Of a DNA stretch of 51,385 bases, positions 37,050-45,659 are shown one piece after another. A model generated the notes under the pieces. It did not search any database and had not been told where the DNA came from. It saw only the letters and a program-made list of their open reading frames with translations. The translations under genes were made by a program, and so were the position numbers. Position 1 is the stretch's first letter. Each line of letters starts with the position of its first letter. Origin of the DNA: an uncultured Myxococcales bacterium (GTDB taxonomy: Bacteria > Myxococcota_A > UBA9042); the NCBI GenBank assembly GCA_903924465.1, contig CAIYBN010000112.1, positions 1 through 51,385 on the forward strand, read 5' to 3'.

Positions 37050-38353
37050 GCTGCCCCCACGCGGAAATCGGCGACGCGGGCGATCGTCAGCAAAGTTCCA
37101 TCGGGCGCGAGTGTCACGCGCACGTCCGCACGACCGTGCGTTTGGACATCGGCGCGGCTTTGGAACGACACCAGAAACACTTCCGCGTGACCCATGTCGG
37201 CCAGTGGCGGCCAACTGAGTGGCACGTTTTGGACGATTTGCGCGGCACGTGTCTCACATGCCAGTGCCAGTCTGGCCCATTCCGCGTCAGTGACTGCCCA
37301 ATCCGCGGGAGGCCTGCGATCGGCCAGAACCAGGTGCGCCAGATGTTGCCGCATGCGCTGCAGCACATCGCCCAGGCCGGTCGCATCCATCGCTGGCGGC
37401 ACGTCACCTTGCAGCGTTTGCAGGCCAACGGTCAGGCCGTCCCGCAATAACGCCGCGCAGAGGCCCGCGACCGTCGCACAGGCTTGATCCAGCGTTGCAA
37501 TGTCGTCGCTGGGACCCGGGGCGACGTGGGCAAACCGCACCACTGCGACGCGGCTCGCATCCGCCTCCCACTCTCTCGCCACCAGCCGTTCGCGCCGCGC
37601 CGAGACCTTCCAATGGATATCGCGCATCGCGTCGCCCGCCCGAGCATCACGCAGACCGCGAAATGCGTCGCCCTGGCCCGCGCGATTGGAGCTGTGCTGG
37701 GCACCGCGCTGTGCGGCACCGCGCCACGGCAGTTGCACGTCCGCCACGTCCGTGAGCGCCAGCAGATGGACCGGTGTCTCATACAGCCTCGACTTGCGGG
37801 CAAAACCGAATGGATACGCGGTGGTCACCAGCAGCCCCACCGTCGCCAGTGGCCCGCGCCGCAGCGGTTTGATCGCGCCAAATGCCTGGCCGCGTTCGTG
37901 GGGCGCCAGATGCAGGACGTACCCGGGCCGCACGAGAACCGCCGGATTGTCGCTCAGCTCGCCGGCCTCAATATGCAAAGCCGCGCGATTCTTGGCATTC
38001 AGCACTTCCAGGCGCAGCGTCGTCGCCTGACCAGCAAGCACGTCAGCCGGGTAGCAGCGCGTGAGCTCCAGGTCGCGCAGGCAGTATTCGGACAAGATGC
38101 CGCTGATGGAAATCACGGAAATTGCCAGACTCAATAGCAAATACAGCAGGTTATTGCCGGTATTGACCGCGGCAGCGCCCAGCAGGAGCGTGATGCCGAT
38201 GATCCATTTGCCTTCGCGGGTCACGACCAGCTTGCGCGGAAACAAGCGATTGGAGCGTCCCATGCGACGCCAAAAACCCAGACGCTTTCTCGCCAATACC
38301 ACGAGTTCGCGCTGTCGCTCGGCTATCAAAATCTGCTGCCGGGATTGGGTCAT
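37046..38353 (-). CDS. DUF58 (vWA-like) membrane protein
   Basis: From ATG 38353, with AGGAG upstream, 435 residues. Two membrane helices lie at about 50-90 (W-I-I-G-I-T-L-L-L-G and L-L-Y-L-L-L-S-L-A-I). The DUF58 signature is in the second half: F-R-G-L-R-D-A-R-A-G-D-A-M-R-D-I-H-W-K-V-S-A-R. DUF58 proteins accompany MoxR ATPases and TgpA transglutaminases. It is the first gene of the operon. The 27 codons before the ATG are not supported. Confidence 0.85.
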   Translation of the reverse strand: MTQSRQQILIAERQRELVVLARKRLGFWRRMGRSNRLFPRKLVVTREGKWIIGITLLLGAAAVNTGNNLLYLLLSLAISVISISGILSEYCLRDLELTRCYPADVLAGQATTLRLEVLNAKNRAALHIEAGELSDNPAVLVRPGYVLHLAPHERGQAFGAIKPLRRGPLATVGLLVTTAYPFGFARKSRLYETPVHLLALTDVADVQLPWRGAAQRGAQHSSNRAGQGDAFRGLRDARAGDAMRDIHWKVSARRERLVAREWEADASRVAVVRFAHVAPGPSDDIATLDQACATVAGLCAALLRDGLTVGLQTLQGDVPPAMDATGLGDVLQRMRQHLAHLVLADRRPPADWAVTDAEWARLALACETRAAQIVQNVPLSWPPLADMGHAEVFLVSFQSRADVQTHGRADVRVTLAPDGTLLTIARVADFRVGAA

Positions 38354-38470
38354 CTGGCTCCTGCCCGACGATAGCGGCACGCGCGCTTCCCGGCAATCGG
38401 TTTGACCAGTTGGCGTGCCCTCCGCTACAACCACAGTCCGCGGCTGCCGATGCCGCTCCCGGGGATCACG

Positions 38471-39115
38471 ATGGCTGAGTCAATCGAACTGCGCACTTTT
38501 ACCCAAATCGACGTGCTGCAGCCCCAGGTGGCGTCCTTTATCGCGACCGTGGCGCGCGGCTTTTTGCCGCTGGAAGGCCAGGCGGCGCTGCTGGTGGAAG
38601 TCGCGCCGGGCATGAGCGTCAACGTCGTGACGGACGCGATCCTCAAGAAAACCGCGGTGATTCCCGGGATGCAGATCGTCGAGCGGGCGTTTGGCATGCT
38701 GGAGGTTCACAGCGAGGATCAAGGCCAAGTGGCCGCGGCGGGCGAAGCCGTGCTGGATCACTATGGAATCAAGAAGGAAGATCGTTTGGCGCCGCGGATC
38801 CAATCGTCGCAGGTGATTACCGGCATCGAGGGCTACCACACGCAGCTCATCAACCGGATGCGGCATGGCGACATGATCCAGCAGGGCGAGACGATGTACG
38901 TGCTGGAGGTGCATCCGGCCGGCTACGCGCTCTTGGCGACCAATGAGGCGGAAAAAGCGGCGAAAATCAAAGTGTTGGAGATGATCTTCTACGGCGCCTT
39001 TGGTCGGGTCTGGCTGGGTGGCGACGAGGAGAACATTGCCCAGGCGGCCAAGGCGATCGAGACGGTGCTGGCGACCATCAGCGGCCGCGAGAACAAGGCT
39101 GACAAGGCGCGCTAG
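38471..39115 (+). CDS. Solitary BMC-domain (microcompartment-type shell) protein
   Basis: A 214-residue protein from ATG 38471 with GGGGA upstream. Both halves look like BMC folds: F-I-A-T-V-A-R-G-F-L-P-L with A-A-L-L-V-E-V-A-P near the start, and P-A-G-Y-A-L-L-A-T-N-E-A-E-K-A-A-K-I near residue 145, followed by G-R-V-W-L-G-G-D-E-E-N-I-A-Q-A. Two halves suggest a tandem BMC-T protein, which forms trimers. No other shell protein, encapsulated enzyme or vertex protein is in the window, so a complete microcompartment is not supported here. The match is by eye and the first half is weaker. Confidence 0.65.
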   Translation: MAESIELRTFTQIDVLQPQVASFIATVARGFLPLEGQAALLVEVAPGMSVNVVTDAILKKTAVIPGMQIVERAFGMLEVHSEDQGQVAAAGEAVLDHYGIKKEDRLAPRIQSSQVITGIEGYHTQLINRMRHGDMIQQGETMYVLEVHPAGYALLATNEAEKAAKIKVLEMIFYGAFGRVWLGGDEENIAQAAKAIETVLATISGRENKADKAR

Positions 39116-39119
39116 CGGC

Positions 39120-40847
39120 TCAGTTGCCTTCCGCTTCGCGGCCAATCAACAGCGTGACCGTTCCGCCGACCATTGATGCGATCACCTTGGGCGGCACTTT
39201 GCCGGGCAGGAGTGGATCGCGCGACCACACCACCAAGTCAGCGTCCTCGCCCACCTGAACCGGCGGCGTCAGGCGTGCGGTACCACCCGATGAAAGCGCT
39301 CGCCACGCCTGAATGCTCGTCATCGCCTCGGAAACATTGGTATTGTGGCGCGTGAGCCGGTCGTGAGCCCGCATGGCCTCGGGGTGGTCGACGTCAAGCG
39401 CAACCTGCAACGGGCACGCCGCCGCGAGCGTCGCCGCACGATCAAACCACGCGAATCGGTCCAAACCGAGGCGGCGCTTCGCCAAATCAAGCTCCTTCTG
39501 CTGTAGCGTCGGCGCCACCACGCAAAGGGCCCCCGACGTGTGCAACGCATCCAGCGTGTCCGGCGAGACGACTTCCGGCAGGTCGATGCGCAACTGCGGC
39601 GCACCAGAAGCACGCGACATCGTCGCCAGCACCCGGGCCAGTTGCGCGAGTGCCGCATCGCCACTGGCGCGAATGGCCACTTGAACGCCAGCGCGATCTG
39701 CCGCCGTCAGCCGTTCCTGCAAGGTTTCGTCGCTGTAGGTCAAGGTTCCGGCATAGGGCAAGTCGGCGTAATGCTCGGTCAGCGCAGCGGATCCAGCGCG
39801 GACACTGCCGTCCAACTCCAGCGAGACACCCGCGAGCTGGACCAGCGGCACGCGGCGCATTTGGAGCTGTGGCGTCGCGTTGGCATGCGGAGCGGCCGGC
39901 GCGCCGGGCTTTGGCGTCTTCTGATCGGGCTCCAGGAGCGCGCGACCTTCCGGCCGTTCCGCGTCCAGATAGACTTTCGCGCGCACCGTGACGCGGCTCT
40001 CGCGATCCAGCATGTGCAAAGCCTCCAGCGCCGACTGGCTGGCGGCAAAGGCGTGAACCTCGGTCACGCCCTGGCGCTGCAGATCCGCGAACAGTGCCAG
40101 CAGCAGCGGCTTCAGCCGTTCGGGCCGCGCCGGCGGCAATTGCTGCCACGCCAAGCGAATCTGCCGATCATCCAGATGACCATTTTGCTGGGCGATCTCC
40201 GTACCCAAGTCGCCCAAGCGGGCCATCATGCCACCGTTCACGAGACCTTTGGTATCGCTGGCCGACGTCACGAGCACCGATGTCCGTGCGACGGCGCGGT
40301 CCAGATCGGCGCTGCTAAGCTTGGCGAACAGTTTCGGATCCAGACCGTTGGCCCATAGCCAGCCGCTGTCAGTCAGCACCAGTGGCCGGGCGATCTTCAG
40401 CGTGTTCACGGCGTCCGCAATGGACTTGCAGCCGCTCAGATCCACGGTATCGGCAGCCATCGCAGCCATTTCCAGCCGAACGTGCCCGGCGACGAGACCG
40501 GCAGTGGCCACGCCTCCGGGCAGACGAATCGTCCGCGTCGCGTCGCCTCGCACGGATTCCAATTCCTGCAAAGTGCCTCGCGCCAGGATGTGGCCATCGC
40601 GCACGGCAACCGCAGTCTCCTCCGTCGCACCGCCGGGCAGGCTGGCCACAACCAGGATCAATTCCGCAAACGAGGATGCTCGCTGATGTTCATAACTCAG
40701 AGCAGCGTCGGGACCATGTGTGGGCGGCGGCACGAGCCAACGCCGTAGCGCGGTACAGCCGGTCGTGGACACGGCCACGGCGACCAGCACGAGCACGCGA
40801 AGCGCTGGCCAGCGGATGAGGCGATCAACAAAGGGCATGTCAGTCAT
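39120..40847 (-). CDS. Amidohydrolase-like lipoprotein with altered metal motif
   Basis: About 575 residues from ATG 40847; ATG 40838 is also possible. The signal peptide ends S-T-T-G-C, a lipobox. The layout is that of a YtcJ-type amidohydrolase (Amidohydro_3): an N-terminal beta part with A-V-R-D-G-H-I-L-A-R-G, a barrel, and a C-terminal part with L-T-P-P-V-Q-V-G-E-D-A-D-L-V-V-W-S-R-D-P. The usual H-x-H metal motif reads A-G-H-V-R-L-E, so one His is Arg. The enzyme may have lost activity or use a different site. It ends an operon with the Cys-containing and PEGA genes and converges on the BMC gene. Confidence 0.78.
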   Translation of the reverse strand: MTDMPFVDRLIRWPALRVLVLVAVAVSTTGCTALRRWLVPPPTHGPDAALSYEHQRASSFAELILVVASLPGGATEETAVAVRDGHILARGTLQELESVRGDATRTIRLPGGVATAGLVAGHVRLEMAAMAADTVDLSGCKSIADAVNTLKIARPLVLTDSGWLWANGLDPKLFAKLSSADLDRAVARTSVLVTSASDTKGLVNGGMMARLGDLGTEIAQQNGHLDDRQIRLAWQQLPPARPERLKPLLLALFADLQRQGVTEVHAFAASQSALEALHMLDRESRVTVRAKVYLDAERPEGRALLEPDQKTPKPGAPAAPHANATPQLQMRRVPLVQLAGVSLELDGSVRAGSAALTEHYADLPYAGTLTYSDETLQERLTAADRAGVQVAIRASGDAALAQLARVLATMSRASGAPQLRIDLPEVVSPDTLDALHTSGALCVVAPTLQQKELDLAKRRLGLDRFAWFDRAATLAAACPLQVALDVDHPEAMRAHDRLTRHNTNVSEAMTSIQAWRALSSGGTARLTPPVQVGEDADLVVWSRDPLLPGKVPPKVIASMVGGTVTLLIGREAEGN

Positions 40848-41355
40848 GAGGGCTCGTCGACACGGCGCGGAGGCGCATTTGTTGCGTGTCGGATGCAAAA
40901 GGTTGATCGCCGGGCGTCAGCATGGGCACAAGTTCCCATTCGCGCCCGGTTCGGACGTGCATCGCGGCCAGAAAACGCTCGTGGTGCACAAAGTTGGGCA
41001 CGCCCCAACTGCGCAGGATGCGCCAGATATGTGGCCATAGCGAAAGGAATTCGGCGTCGGACACGCGGGTTTTGCCGCGGCCTGGCGTGCCGTAGGGGCA
41101 GTCATCGGCGAGATACCCGAGCGGTCCAGCGACGTCGGCATGGTGGCACCACGGTGCCGCAACGAACCGATCGGCGTAAACGGTGCAGGCGAATATGCCG
41201 GGCGATTCCTCCGCGAGGTACCGGCAATGCAAGCCCGGCACCACGATCGCGCGGTCGTCCAGCGGAACCGCAACGTGACATGCAATGCCGCAGCGTCGGC
41301 ACTTGTCCTCATGCGCCGCATCGTTTGCGCCTTGCTGATGGGAAAATTGACTCAT
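40840..41355 (-). CDS. Cys-rich protein, possibly YkgJ-like metal-binding
   Basis: A 171-residue soluble protein. Cysteines are spaced C-R-R-C-G-I-A-C near residue 19, then P-G-L-H-C-R-Y-L, F-A-C-T-V-Y, W-C-H-H and D-D-C-P-Y-G. This set of about eight Cys plus His resembles the YkgJ/UPF0153 zinc- or iron-binding cluster proteins, but I am not certain of the family. It lies 17 bp after the PEGA gene and overlaps the amidohydrolase start region. Confidence 0.7.
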   Translation of the reverse strand: MSQFSHQQGANDAAHEDKCRRCGIACHVAVPLDDRAIVVPGLHCRYLAEESPGIFACTVYADRFVAAPWCHHADVAGPLGYLADDCPYGTPGRGKTRVSDAEFLSLWPHIWRILRSWGVPNFVHHERFLAAMHVRTGREWELVPMLTPGDQPFASDTQQMRLRAVSTSPHD

Positions 41356-41372
41356 GGGCTCGCTCGGTCGCG

Positions 41373-42440
41373 TCAGCGTCCGGACTCGGCAGGTTTGCTG
41401 TCGCGCAGCAGAAAAAGCCAGCTACAAACGCCGGCCGCGACACCGAGAGCGACGTAGGTGCTGCCGAAGATCACCTTGTTGTGGCTCACTTGATAGCGCG
41501 GATCGCTGTAGCGCGGGTCCTTCGCGTCGACCAGAAAAAACGACAGCAGTCCGTAGGCTCCCGCGCCGACGAGGCCCGCGCCGACGCCCACGCCCGTCCA
41601 GCCGAGCACTTGGCGGGCCGTGCCGGTCGAGGGCGCGATGTCCGTGCAGGTGACTTCCGTCACGCCGTTGGCCGATACTTCGACCTCGTGCGCGGATTCA
41701 TCCGTGCCGCGAGCGCACACCACGCGATGCGATCCCGCTTGCACGTGCATCGGCGGCGTGCGATCTCCCAGCTTTTCACCGGCACTCAGCTCGACGAGCA
41801 GGCCGTCCAGTCGCACTTCGGCCTCGCGCAAGCCGCCCGGCACGATGATGACCAGCGAGCCCGCGACCGGCGCCAAACGCAGCGCCAGCGTTGCGGATTC
41901 GCCAGCCGGAATCTGCACATCGCGCGGCATGGGCTGGTAGCCCGGCGCTGCGGCCTCGACCCGGTGCTTTCCCGCCGACAGCCAACCGATCGAATCGAGG
42001 CGCACGTCTTCGCCGTCGATCGTCACCCGCGCGGTGTCCGGATCGACCGTCAAAAGCAGCTCGCCTTTGCTGTGCATTTCCTCGCTGACCGCCAGACGCT
42101 CATCCGCCAGCGGCTTCTGCAGCGGCTTGGGCAAGGTCGCAACATCCGCCAGACGCAGCGCTTCATCCGCCTCGCGCAGGCGCGCCATGCTGTGCAGCAC
42201 GCGACCTCGCAAAAAGATGATCGCCGGGTGCGCAAACACGGCCTCCGCCTGCTTCACGAGCGACAAAGCCTTGGCCAAGTCACCGGCTTCAAAACGTTCC
42301 TTCGCTTCTTTGTAGATGCCGTTGGCGTGGGCTTCCGCGTTGGGATCAGCGGCCACGGCGGGCCCGGCCACGAGCGCGTGGGCGAGCACCACGCACAAGC
42401 CAAGCCGTACCCGTTTGTATGCGCGTTCCGCCAGCATCAT
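41373..42440 (-). CDS. PEGA-domain protein with helical N-terminal repeats
   Basis: A 355-residue protein starting M-M-L-A-E, with GGAGGCAGGG upstream of the ATG. A signal peptide ends G-P-A-V-A-A. Helical repeats of TPR kind follow (A-N-G-I-Y-K-E-A-K-E-R-F-E-A-G-D). Two PEGA-like domains are near residues 128 and 200 (A-R-V-T-I-D-G-E-D-V and A-E-V-R-L-D-G-L-L-V). Two membrane helices end the protein. The plan is the same as in the gene at 25268-26764, so the two are likely paralogues. Confidence 0.8.
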   Translation of the reverse strand: MMLAERAYKRVRLGLCVVLAHALVAGPAVAADPNAEAHANGIYKEAKERFEAGDLAKALSLVKQAEAVFAHPAIIFLRGRVLHSMARLREADEALRLADVATLPKPLQKPLADERLAVSEEMHSKGELLLTVDPDTARVTIDGEDVRLDSIGWLSAGKHRVEAAAPGYQPMPRDVQIPAGESATLALRLAPVAGSLVIIVPGGLREAEVRLDGLLVELSAGEKLGDRTPPMHVQAGSHRVVCARGTDESAHEVEVSANGVTEVTCTDIAPSTGTARQVLGWTGVGVGAGLVGAGAYGLLSFFLVDAKDPRYSDPRYQVSHNKVIFGSTYVALGVAAGVCSWLFLLRDSKPAESGR

Positions 42441-42685
42441 CGCACCCTGCCTCCGGCGGAGCAGGGTAGCAAGAACGGCGGCGTGGGGCTACCGGGTTCA
42501 GAGGCGTGAGCAGGATCCGACGTGTCAGGCACGACCACTTCACAGCGGGTTTGCATGGCGCAGGCTGGGCGCAACGGCCGTGGGTAGTCGCAGTATCTGG
42601 TTGAGCTGGATCGGCGACGTGCCCAGCGCCATCGCGTCGATGGCCACGCTGGCGCCACTTCGGAAAGTCCCGTGAGGCAGCGCAC
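42437..42685 (-). CDS. Possible small ORF between the sigma factor and PEGA genes
   Basis: An 82-codon frame with four Cys whose stop overlaps the PEGA start as ATGA. It has only a GTG start without a ribosome site, and I recognise no family. The overlap is the only positive sign. The 255-bp gap otherwise holds nothing clear. Confidence 0.2.
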   Translation of the reverse strand: MRCLTGLSEVAPAWPSTRWRWARRRSSSTRYCDYPRPLRPACAMQTRCEVVVPDTSDPAHASEPGSPTPPFLLPCSAGGRVR

Positions 42686-42695
42686 TGCGTTGGCG

Positions 42696-43805
42696 TTACA
42701 GTCGCTTGGCGGGGTGCTCGCTTTCCAGCAGGCCCATCGGATGATTGGACACCTGAAGGCCGTCCAACAGCTTGGTGATCTTCTTCTTCAGGTTGGTCTC
42801 GATTTGCCGCACGCGCTCTCGCGAAATGCCGAATTCGTCGCCAATGTCCTGCAATGTCACTTCCTGATCGGCCAACAAACGCTGCTGGAGAATCGCCAGT
42901 TCCTTGTCGCTCAACTGGTCCCGCAATTCCGTCAGGCGTTTCGCCACGATATCCGAGACTTCCGCACTCGCGAACTGTTCTTCCAGGCTCGGACCCGGTG
43001 ACGCCATCGTCTCGGCCAGCGTCATACGCCCGTCATCGCCGATCGTGGAATCCAGATTCAGATCGTGCCGCGCCGCGTTGGCTGCGCGCCGCCAGGTCTC
43101 GACTTCAGCCTCAGTCGGCGTCCGCGCCACGCGCGCCGGCTTGCTACCACGCGCCTCGGCGGCGATCAGGAAGGTCTCGGCGCCTTCCAACTCCGTGGTG
43201 CCATCGATGACTTCCGCTTCGAGCGTCTCGTCGTCGCCATGCTCAACGGCCAGCAGGTCCGGCTCCACACCGTCTTCTGGCGCCGGCAAGCCGCGTTTGC
43301 CAAACAAGACGCGGCGTTGCTGCGAAACCGGGCCGACTTTGACCAAAGCCCACGAATTGATAATGTAATTCTGGATGTACGCTTTGATCCACCACACCGC
43401 ATAGGAAATCAGGCGATAGCCGCGATCGGGCTTGAACTTGGCAACGGCCTTCATCAAGCCGATGTTGCCCTCTTGCACCAGGTCCGTCAGCTTGATCTCG
43501 TAGTGCGTGAATTGATAGGCAATTTTCACGACAAAACGCAAATTCGCCGTGACCAGCGCGCGCGCTGCCTCCGGATCGCCGGTCTCCTGGAAGCGCTTGG
43601 CCAGCGCGTACTCCTGCTCGCGGCTCAGCAGTGGGTAGCGGTTGACCTCCGCGAGGTACTGCTCCAGCGTGTCCTTCAAGATCGGTTCACGACCTTGACT
43701 CGCCCGAGGTTCGCTGCGCGGTGGAAGCTTTGGAAAATTGGAGCTTTTTGAGGTCATGTGAGTTCGGATACTTTGCATGGGCACAACGGCCGCGGCGTTT
43801 GACAT
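42696..43805 (-). CDS. RpoH-like sigma-70 family factor
   Basis: A 369-residue sigma factor with GGAGGAG before the ATG. Region 2 is clear: L-V-T-A-N-L-R-F-V-V-K-I-A, D-L-V-Q-E-G-N-I-G-L-M-K-A-V and the -10 recognition part Y-R-L-I-S-Y-A-V-W-W-I-K-A-Y-I. The segment after it, Q-Q-R-R-V-L-F-G-K-R, corresponds to the RpoH box. Region 4 ends with I-S-R-E-R-V-R-Q-I-E. Between them is an insert of about 70 residues, partly acidic, not usual in RpoH of about 285 residues. Heat-shock or developmental control is likely. Its promoter region faces the DUF1844 gene. Confidence 0.88.
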   Translation of the reverse strand: MSNAAAVVPMQSIRTHMTSKSSNFPKLPPRSEPRASQGREPILKDTLEQYLAEVNRYPLLSREQEYALAKRFQETGDPEAARALVTANLRFVVKIAYQFTHYEIKLTDLVQEGNIGLMKAVAKFKPDRGYRLISYAVWWIKAYIQNYIINSWALVKVGPVSQQRRVLFGKRGLPAPEDGVEPDLLAVEHGDDETLEAEVIDGTTELEGAETFLIAAEARGSKPARVARTPTEAEVETWRRAANAARHDLNLDSTIGDDGRMTLAETMASPGPSLEEQFASAEVSDIVAKRLTELRDQLSDKELAILQQRLLADQEVTLQDIGDEFGISRERVRQIETNLKKKITKLLDGLQVSNHPMGLLESEHPAKRL

Positions 43806-43881
43806 GATACTCCTCCAGCGGCGTTGCGTCGAGACAAACTATCTGTCGTGGCGAAAACCCACCGCGGAGTCTTCAGCACCC

Positions 43882-43909
43882 TTGACAACACGCCCCCTCG
43901 CCCCATCAT
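43882..43909 (+). promoter_or_regulatory. Possible promoter of the DUF1844-NtrC operon
   Basis: A perfect TTGACA (43882-43887), 16 bases, then CATCAT (43904-43909) with four matches. The long pyrimidine-rich leader is about 60 nt. Confidence 0.35.
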
Positions 43910-43973
43910 TCCCTCGCGTCCTGCGCTTCCAAAACGGCAGGCAACGCTACGGTCAGACAAGGATTTGCATACC

Positions 43974-44240
43974 ATGAGCACGCCGACGATCATTGATTTT
44001 GCTACATTTGTCCTGTCCTTGACGGGATCCGCCATGGTGCATCTGGGGGCGGTGCCGGATCCAAACGGTGAAAAGCACGCACCGAGTTTGGAACTGGCGA
44101 AACAGACGATCGATATCCTGACCATGCTTCGGCAGAAGACCCAGGGCAACCTGGACGGTCGGGAGACGGAACTGCTGGAGCGCGTGTTGCACGACATTCG
44201 CGTCGCCTACGTGGAAGCCGCGAAGCGCGCGGGCTCGTGA
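43974..44240 (+). CDS. DUF1844 protein
   Basis: An 88-residue protein from the ATG at 43974. F-A-T-F-V-L-S-L-T-G-S-A-M-V-H-L-G and A-K-Q-T-I-D-I-L-T-M-L-R-Q-K-T are the DUF1844 pattern, a small helical family widespread in deltaproteobacteria and of unknown function. The frame is open upstream to 43824 without a convincing start. The NtrC-type gene starts 6 bp after it. Confidence 0.85.
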   Translation: MSTPTIIDFATFVLSLTGSAMVHLGAVPDPNGEKHAPSLELAKQTIDILTMLRQKTQGNLDGRETELLERVLHDIRVAYVEAAKRAGS

Positions 44241-44246
44241 GTCGTC

Positions 44247-45647
44247 ATGGCCCAGCCGACGCCGACCGTCCTGGTCGTGGATGACGAAGTGGCGTTTGGT
44301 CAGCTGCTCGCTGAGCACCTGCGATCCTGTGGTTTCAAAATAGTTCAGGCGAATGACGGCCGAGCGGCGTTGGCGCAGATCGCTGAACACCGGCCGGATG
44401 CGCTGCTGATCGATCTGCACATGCCCGGTCTGACGGGCCTGGAAGTCGTCGAGCAGTTGGCTCGCGATCGGCAGTTGCCGCCCACGATCGTCATGAGCGC
44501 TTTTGGTGGCTATCAGGTGGCGCTCGAAGCCATTCGCCTGGGCGCGACGGATTTCCTGTCCAAGCCGTTCCGGATGGCAGAGGCGGAGCTGAAGCTGCGG
44601 CTGGCGCTGGCGAAATCCGGCAAGTCGGCGACGGCGCGGCAACGTCCGGAGGAGCCGCCGAAGCAGGGGATGTTCCACGGCATGGTTGGCACGTCGGCCG
44701 CGATGCAAACGCTGTACCGTCAGATTGAGCGTGTGGCGCGATTCGGTTCGACGGTTGTGATCCAGGGCGAGTCGGGGACCGGCAAGGAGTTGATCGCGCG
44801 GGCGCTGCACGATGCCAGTCCACGTCGCGATCGGCCGTTTGTCGCGGTGAACTGCGCGGCCATTCCACAAATGCTCTTGGAATCCGAGCTGTTTGGCCAC
44901 ACGAAAGGCGCCTTCACCGACGCCTCGATGGATCGCAAAGGCCTGTTTGAGGAAGCGCACACCGGCACGCTGTTTCTCGATGAAATCGTCGATTTGCCGC
45001 TGCTGATGCAGGTCAAGCTGTTGCGCGCGCTGCAGGAAGGTGAGATCCGCCGCGTGGGCGCCAACAAGCCGACGCAAGTGGACGTGCGTGTTGTCGCGGC
45101 GAGCGCGATCGCGATCCGCGATCGTGTGCGGCAAGGACTGTTTCGCGAAGACCTGTACTATCGGCTGGCGGTGATCGACTTGACGGTGCCGCCGCTGCGT
45201 GAACGCCGTGAAGACCTGGCGCTGCTGGTGGAACATTTTGTTGCCAAGACGAACCAACGGCTGGGGACGCGGATTCGCGGCGTGGACGCGCCTGCGATGG
45301 CGCGGCTGATGGCCTACGCCTGGCCGGGTAACGTGCGAGAATTGTACAATGTGATCGAGCAGGCCTGCGTCATGGCGGACGGCGAGTCGATTGGTGCAAA
45401 CGGCCTGCAGTTGGGCCGCGACGCGCCGGCGTCGCCAGGCTCCGTGCCGCCCGCGCATGAGACGCTGTCGATTCCCCATGCCGTTGCGGAAACCGAGCGC
45501 GCCCTGATTCGCGCTGCATTGACGCAGACCGATGGCAACCGGACCCACGCCGCTGCGTTGTTGGGCATTTCCGCGCGCAACTTGCAGTACAAGATCAAGC
45601 AATACGACATCCACATGGCCGCACCTACGGGCCGCCCCAAGAGCTGA
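44247..45647 (+). CDS. NtrC-family sigma54-dependent response regulator
   Basis: A 466-residue three-domain activator. The receiver has D-D-E near 12, the phospho-acceptor Asp56 in L-I-D-L-H-M-P-G and Lys in S-K-P-F. The AAA domain has Walker A G-E-S-G-T-G-K-E near 174 and G-T-L-F-L-D-E-I. The loop that touches sigma54 reads G-A-F-T-D-A near 222 instead of G-A-F-T-G-A. A Fis-type helix-turn-helix closes the protein (T-H-A-A-A-L-L-G-I-S-A-R-N-L-Q-Y-K-I). No histidine kinase gene is adjacent. It is followed by an AAA ATPase gene after 12 bp. Confidence 0.93.
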   Translation: MAQPTPTVLVVDDEVAFGQLLAEHLRSCGFKIVQANDGRAALAQIAEHRPDALLIDLHMPGLTGLEVVEQLARDRQLPPTIVMSAFGGYQVALEAIRLGATDFLSKPFRMAEAELKLRLALAKSGKSATARQRPEEPPKQGMFHGMVGTSAAMQTLYRQIERVARFGSTVVIQGESGTGKELIARALHDASPRRDRPFVAVNCAAIPQMLLESELFGHTKGAFTDASMDRKGLFEEAHTGTLFLDEIVDLPLLMQVKLLRALQEGEIRRVGANKPTQVDVRVVAASAIAIRDRVRQGLFREDLYYRLAVIDLTVPPLRERREDLALLVEHFVAKTNQRLGTRIRGVDAPAMARLMAYAWPGNVRELYNVIEQACVMADGESIGANGLQLGRDAPASPGSVPPAHETLSIPHAVAETERALIRAALTQTDGNRTHAAALLGISARNLQYKIKQYDIHMAAPTGRPKS

Positions 45648-45659
45648 GACGAGGCTGAG

